Shown: in pieces, positions 58,503 to 64,000 of the stretch
Position numbering within the stretch: position 1 is the first letter of the stretch
Layout of the letters: every line of letters starts with the position of its first letter
NCBI RefSeq assembly: GCF_014925405.1
Contig: NZ_AQHJ01000028.1
Span: forward strand, 398,979 to 462,978
Source of the DNA: Pseudoalteromonas ulvae UL12
GTDB lineage: Bacteria; Pseudomonadota; Gammaproteobacteria; Enterobacterales; Alteromonadaceae
DNA: 64,000 bases
Direction: 5' to 3'
Notes under the pieces: generated by a model
What the model was told of the DNA's origin: nothing
Seen by the model: only the letters and a program-made list of their open reading frames with translations
The model's database searches: none
Translations under genes and position numbers: made by a program

Positions 58503-60890
58503 CTAGTCCCTCAACGATGCATTAAACTCTTCAGCCAAAACGGCCACTACTTGATCTACAACCAATTTGATGTCCTGCTCTTCGAGCGTTCGGTCACCAT
58601 TTTGCAGTGTTAGTGCAATAGCCAAACTCTTATGATCTGACTCAATACCATTGCCCTTATACACATCAAACAAGTTTAGGTCAACCAATTGATTTCCGCC
58701 AACTTTTTCTATAACTGAAAGAATATCGCCTAATTTTACATCATCTTTCACTACAATCGCGATGTCACGGCGGTTTGCAGGGAATTTAGACACTTCTTTA
58801 GCCAAAGGTAATTGACGTTTTTCTAAACCTAACATTTCGATTTCAAAGACAAAAGTCTGACTATTAATAGACAGTTTAGCTTGAATTTCAGGATGTAAAG
58901 TACCGAAAAAGCCAATTTTTTCATTATTACGATAAATTACTGCAGATTGACCAGGATGCAAGCCTTCAACGACTTCACTTTTGATTTCAAAAGAAGAGCA
59001 ATCAGCCGTCAATGCAAGTAATGCTTCGACATCCCCTTTTAAGTCAAAAAAGTCCACCGAGCGGGCTTTTTCTGCCCAATGCTCACCCATCACACTGCCT
59101 GTAATCACACCACCTAAAACAGCCTGTTGAGCAATGCCATTTTCTGCTGAGTCATCTTTAATAAACTTAAGGCCGTGCTCAAATAATCGAATGCGAGATT
59201 GCTGACGATTTTGGTTGTACACCAATGAACTTAATAATCCAGGCATTAAGCTTACGCGCATCGCTGACATTTCACTTGAAATCGGGTGCGGTAAAATGAG
59301 TGCATCAGCAGAAGGATGAATAACGTTTTGAGTTTTAGGATCAACAAAACTATAAGTAATCGCTTCTTGATAACCACGAGTGACCAAAGTATTACGAAAC
59401 GCTTTAAGACCCAATAATGATTCATTGTGGTCGGTCATTTTCAATGACGCTTTTGGTGCCTCATTTGGAATATTATTGTATCCAAATACGCGAGCGACTT
59501 CTTCAATCAGATCTTCTTCAATGCTGATATCAAAGCGGAAACTTGGTACTTGTGCTGTCCATTGACCGTTTTCATACACTGCAGCTAAACCAAGACGGTT
59601 TAAAATATCAGTGACTGTTTCAGCGGCTATTGAATAACCAATCACTTTATCTAAGCGGGATTGACGTAATGATACTTCTTTCTTTGCAGGTAAGTGCTTT
59701 TCGCTTAGTGCTTCAATCACTGGCCCTGCTTCACCACCGACTATTTCAAGTAATAGCTGTGTTGCTCTAGCCATTGCATCGTGTTGTAGTTGGTAATCTA
59801 CACCACGCTCATATCGGTGTGAAGCATCTGTATGCAAGCCATAACTGCGCGCTTGACCTGCAATAGCCAGAGGGCTAAAAAATGCACTTTCAAGTAAGAT
59901 ATCCGAGGTTGATTCAGTTACCCCAGACTCTTGTCCACCGAAAATTCCAGCAATGGCTAATGCTTTAGTTTCATCAGCAATCACTAAAGTTGTCGGTTTT
60001 AATTTAGCTGTATTGCCATCAAGTAATACAAGTTCTTCGTTTTCACGTGCATTACGAACTTTAATTCCACCCTCGATTTTAGCTAAATCAAAGGCATGCA
60101 TTGGGTGCCCAAGCTCTAACAATACGTAGTTAGTCACATCAACGACGGGATCAATAGAGCGGACACCACTACGACGTAATTTCTCAACCATCCACAGCGG
60201 TGTCACTGCATCTAGATTGATACCTTTAATCACACGTCCTAAGTAACGTGGACATGACTCTGGGTTGACTAATTCAATCTCAATGGTGTCATTAATCGTT
60301 GCAGCAACAGGGGCAATACTCAATGCATTCACATCGATAGCATTTAACACACCGACTTCGCGAGCTAAGCCTTTAATTCCCAAACAATCACTGCGATTAG
60401 CTGTCAGATCAACGTCAACAATTGTGTCATCTAAGCCCAAGTACTCTCTAATATCCTGACCAACAGGTGCATCTAATGGTAATTCTAAAATGCCATCTGA
60501 ATTATCGCTCATGCCTAGTTCTTCAAATGCACACAACATCCCGTGAGATGGTTGGCCACGAAGCTTAGCTTTTTTAATTTTAAAATCGCCAGGTAGCACT
60601 GCACCTACTTTTGCAACAGCGACTTTTAAACCTTGACGACAATTTGCTGCACCACAGACAATATCAAGGAGTTCGTCTTCGCCAACATTTACTTTAGTTA
60701 CGCGTAACTTATCAGCATCAGGATGTTGTCCACATTCAACAACCTCACCTACGACAACACCTGAAAAATTACCTGCAACCGGATCCAGGCCATCAACTTC
60801 TAAACCCGCCATTGATAATTGTTCCGATAGAGCCTCGGTGTCAATTGCTGGGTTAACCCACTCTCTTAACCACTTTTCACTAAATTTCAT
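58503..60890 (-). CDS. pheT: Phenylalanyl-tRNA synthetase beta subunit
   Basis: A 795-residue subunit. The N-terminal tRNA-binding domain (about 40-150), the B3/B4 editing domain, the B5 DNA-binding-like domain and a C-terminal anticodon-binding FDX-ACB domain ([21 protein letters not shown]) are all present. It lies 14 bases after pheS. Confidence 0.98.
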   Translation of the reverse strand: MKFSEKWLREWVNPAIDTEALSEQLSMAGLEVDGLDPVAGNFSGVVVGEVVECGQHPDADKLRVTKVNVGEDELLDIVCGAANCRQGLKVAVAKVGAVLPGDFKIKKAKLRGQPSHGMLCAFEELGMSDNSDGILELPLDAPVGQDIREYLGLDDTIVDVDLTANRSDCLGIKGLAREVGVLNAIDVNALSIAPVAATINDTIEIELVNPESCPRYLGRVIKGINLDAVTPLWMVEKLRRSGVRSIDPVVDVTNYVLLELGHPMHAFDLAKIEGGIKVRNARENEELVLLDGNTAKLKPTTLVIADETKALAIAGIFGGQESGVTESTSDILLESAFFSPLAIAGQARSYGLHTDASHRYERGVDYQLQHDAMARATQLLLEIVGGEAGPVIEALSEKHLPAKKEVSLRQSRLDKVIGYSIAAETVTDILNRLGLAAVYENGQWTAQVPSFRFDISIEEDLIEEVARVFGYNNIPNEAPKASLKMTDHNESLLGLKAFRNTLVTRGYQEAITYSFVDPKTQNVIHPSADALILPHPISSEMSAMRVSLMPGLLSSLVYNQNRQQSRIRLFEHGLKFIKDDSAENGIAQQAVLGGVITGSVMGEHWAEKARSVDFFDLKGDVEALLALTADCSSFEIKSEVVEGLHPGQSAVIYRNNEKIGFFGTLHPEIQAKLSINSQTFVFEIEMLGLEKRQLPLAKEVSKFPANRRDIAIVVKDDVKLGDILSVIEKVGGNQLVDLNLFDVYKGNGIESDHKSLAIALTLQNGDRTLEEQDIKLVVDQVVAVLAEEFNASLRD

Positions 60891-60904
60891 TTAAATCTTC
60901 ACTC

Positions 60905-61987
<1,083 letters not shown>

Positions 61988-62698
61988 CTATAAGTTTAAA
62001 GTAACTTTAATAAAGGGGATGGTGAGTTTTCGCTGTTGAACCATAGAAGCGTGATCGAGCTTATCTAACACATCAAGAAGTGCGCGCATATCTCGACTTA
62101 AACGCGTTAATAAAAATCGCGCACACTCATCAGTCAGCTCAAGGCCGCGCATATGAGCTCGTTTGACCAAAGCTTCAGCTTTATCATCATCGCTCATCGA
62201 TCGGATCTGAAAAGTTGTGCCCCACTTCAAGCGTGACTCTAAATCAGGAAGTTCGATATTGAGCATGTCAGGTAACAAATCTGCCGTGACGACTAAACAC
62301 TTACCGGGTTCATTAAAACGATTAAATAAATTAAATACCGCTTTTTCCCATGCATCATTACCCGCAATTAAATGTAAGTCATCAATACACAGTACATCGA
62401 GTGAATCAAGGCCATCAAGCACCAAAGGACCATACTCAAATACTTCTCTCATTGATAAAAGCATTGTTGATAAGCCTTTTTCTTGTGCGTGCACACATGT
62501 TGCATAAAGTAAGTGAGATTTTCCAGAATCTCCTAATCCACAAAGATAGGTATATTGAAATGCGTGCTGCAAATTATTAAATGAATCTTTTAAATGACTG
62601 ACCTCTAATGAGTCTTCGCCGCCAAAATAGCTAGCAAATGTTTCATCGTCAGGTAATGTAACAGCCAGAGCAAGTTGCATTGGTTCAGACTTGCTCAT
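61988..62698 (-). CDS. hda: DnaA regulatory inactivator Hda
   Basis: Hda is a DnaA-like AAA+ protein that, with the sliding clamp, makes DnaA hydrolyse its ATP and so prevents over-initiation. The 236-residue protein starts with the clamp-binding QLALAV motif, then GLGDSGKSHLLYA (Walker A), LCIDDLHLIAG (Walker B), and an Arg-rich C-terminal helix LTRLSRDMRALLDVLDKLD. The preceding DUF2066 gene abuts its start codon. Confidence 0.96.
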   Translation of the reverse strand: MSKSEPMQLALAVTLPDDETFASYFGGEDSLEVSHLKDSFNNLQHAFQYTYLCGLGDSGKSHLLYATCVHAQEKGLSTMLLSMREVFEYGPLVLDGLDSLDVLCIDDLHLIAGNDAWEKAVFNLFNRFNEPGKCLVVTADLLPDMLNIELPDLESRLKWGTTFQIRSMSDDDKAEALVKRAHMRGLELTDECARFLLTRLSRDMRALLDVLDKLDHASMVQQRKLTIPFIKVTLNL

Positions 62699-63751
62699 TT
62701 ATCGAAGACCCAACCACTGATAATGTTCGATCGTATTTTCATCAACGGGTGCAAATGGATCAAAAATACGCTTGAAACCTTTATCAAGGCTAAGAGTATT
62801 AACGAGGTCTTGTGTTGAGCCATTTAGGATTAATTTAAGTGTGACTTTTGAGTCTGCTATCGATTCTATTTTGATATCTTGCACGACATTTAACGTTAAT
62901 AATCGTCTTTTAGCGTGTTCTAGTTCAATGTAACTATCAACACTAGACAGCATAAATAATTCACCACGTTGATTATTTTCTTGGCTTTTATTGACCCCAT
63001 AGCGTCCAGCTAAAGCGGAAGATATATCATCAATCATTTGCGATATTACTTGTTGTTGATCGCCAATGATTGATTCTATTGCCAATTCAGAATCATGAGT
63101 AAATCGCCAATCTAAATGCCAAGATGTCTGCTGATGGGGTTTATATAACCTTGCGGTAACAATTCGTTCCGGATTATAGCGCTTCGAAGCCAAGTTGACT
63201 GGCTCAGAAAAATTCGCCCAAACATCACTCACTGTAATATTCACGCGATCTTCAAGATCCAATAATGGTAGAACAATCGGCAAAGCTCTTTTTTGTGATT
63301 GATCTGATAACACTTGTTCTATTTGTGGAAAGCCTTCACGTGTTACTAAGTCACGCTGGAATGCGTCTTCAAACGCCAGCCATATCAGTACCAATGGTCG
63401 TCGATTTCCCCATATTGGATAACCTGTTTCATTAAGTAATGAATCAACTTTATTATTATCAAAACGAATAATTAAATATTGTTCTCCATATTCTGCGTCT
63501 TGATATTGGTATTTTCGCATAAATTGAGAAATATTATTAAAAGCATCTTTTATTTCTGGTAGTTCTGAATCGACGGTACTGCCACTAACTTTAGTTAATA
63601 CGCCAAGTAACGCAGCTTTGCTCGCTTGATCTCGCGAATACGTTGATTTATCAGACACTAAGACTTTGAATTGATATAAATCAGAAACCTCAGCCGATTG
63701 AATGCATTTTGAAGATAACAATAAGAAAATCAGGAATATAATTCTATACAC
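62699..63751 (-). CDS. DUF2066 envelope protein
   Basis: An exported protein of about 350 residues in the DUF2066 family (VSGSTVDSELPEI, NRRPLVLIWLAFED). I chose a GTG start because it gives a short signal peptide (YRIIFLIFLLLSSK); an upstream TTG is open but gives an unlikely second hydrophobic leader. No clear ribosome binding site precedes the GTG. It abuts hda, so the two are probably one transcript. Function unknown. Confidence 0.8.
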   Translation of the reverse strand: MYRIIFLIFLLLSSKCIQSAEVSDLYQFKVLVSDKSTYSRDQASKAALLGVLTKVSGSTVDSELPEIKDAFNNISQFMRKYQYQDAEYGEQYLIIRFDNNKVDSLLNETGYPIWGNRRPLVLIWLAFEDAFQRDLVTREGFPQIEQVLSDQSQKRALPIVLPLLDLEDRVNITVSDVWANFSEPVNLASKRYNPERIVTARLYKPHQQTSWHLDWRFTHDSELAIESIIGDQQQVISQMIDDISSALAGRYGVNKSQENNQRGELFMLSSVDSYIELEHAKRRLLTLNVVQDIKIESIADSKVTLKLILNGSTQDLVNTLSLDKGFKRIFDPFAPVDENTIEHYQWLGLR

Positions 63752-63950
63752 AAACAAATCATCTAACAGTGAAAGTGCTACGATCCTAAAGCAAAGCAGC
63801 AAACAAATCAAAACTATCTTAAGCTTAAACTAGCAAGAAAGACTTCTATAATCCGTGTTTAATATCAAACAAGCGCAACCCTATATTTTTAAAGTCAGTA
63901 GATAAAATGTAGAGCTGATTTATAATCAATTTCTAGTACAGCAGACAGCA

Positions 63951-63979
63951 AAAAGCCCGACTCAATGAGTCGGGCTTTT
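63951..63979. terminator. Bidirectional terminator near the right window edge
   Basis: A 13-bp perfect stem AAAAGCCCGACTC/GAGTCGGGCTTTT with loop AAT. It lies 200 bases upstream of the DUF2066 gene. The gene it serves lies outside the window or is on the plus strand; an AGGAG followed by ATG at 63998 could be the start of the next plus-strand gene. I see no gene between 63752 and 63950. Confidence 0.8.
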
Positions 63980-64000
63980 CTTAATAGGAGCCTGGCGATG

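Noticed and set aside
63752..63811. Upstream TTG start for the DUF2066 gene
   Set aside because: It would add a second hydrophobic leader in front of a good signal peptide.

Overview
The window looks like chromosomal DNA of a marine gammaproteobacterium of the Alteromonadales, most like Pseudoalteromonas. This is an inference from gene content and order read by eye: mfd-csiV, hda with a DUF2066 gene, pheST-ihfA, a DUF2986 small protein next to rhlE, DUF2989 and DUF1315 proteins, and a 481-residue GAPDH. The sequence is moderately AT-rich and gene-dense. I see no rRNA, tRNA, CRISPR array, prophage or insertion sequence.

Layout. 1-4.6 kb: the 3' end of an RND efflux pump, a PIG-L deacetylase lipoprotein, and the glutathione-dependent formaldehyde detoxification pair frmA-fghA. 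4.6-11.2 kb: a CstA-type transporter, a chemotaxis-receptor pseudogene with three lesions, a secreted MsrA-thioredoxin-MsrB fusion, a solute-binding protein and a GNAT acetyltransferase. 11.3-20.1 kb: a PilZ-like protein, putrescine synthesis from agmatine (aguA-aguB), mfd-csiV, a small lipoprotein, and an ornithine-decarboxylase-family gene whose leader holds a 20-codon ORF overlapping its start. 20.2-30 kb: acetyltransferase, arfA, a candidate small RNA, hemH, an SMP-30-like protein, a membrane-anchored NERD/zinc-ribbon protein carrying about 80 perfect copies of a 9-bp repeat, and several envelope proteins. 30-34.5 kb: cell-wall recycling (amiD divergent from anmK) joined to 5-oxoprolinase (pxpABC). 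34.5-49.4 kb: a nucleotide pyrophosphatase-like enzyme, rhlE, aceK, a LysR regulator, an orphan gene, an isocitrate dehydrogenase without the usual NADP contacts, a large HD-GYP sensor, a YebC-family gene, a HopJ-family gene and an Lpp-like lipoprotein. 49.4-64 kb: DUF349, DUF1315 and zinc-ribbon proteins, an alanine symporter with an extra soluble segment, an M14 carboxypeptidase, GAPDH, a DUF2989 lipoprotein, then ihfA-pheT-pheS, hda and a DUF2066 gene.

How the genes work together. Two routes to putrescine (agmatine and ornithine) lie within 8 kb. AmiD releases and AnmK recycles anhydromuropeptide products, and the 5-oxoprolinase subunits share the anmK operon. AceK and its usual substrate isocitrate dehydrogenase sit within 4 kb of each other and control the TCA/glyoxylate branch point. 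Most transcription units end in clear intrinsic terminators, several of them bidirectional.

The best candidates for new biology are the 9-bp/TEQ repeat in the NERD protein, the coenzyme-site changes in the isocitrate dehydrogenase, the overlapping leader ORF before the decarboxylase, and a possible small RNA between arfA and hemH. I did not find a convincing new multi-gene defence or mobile system.
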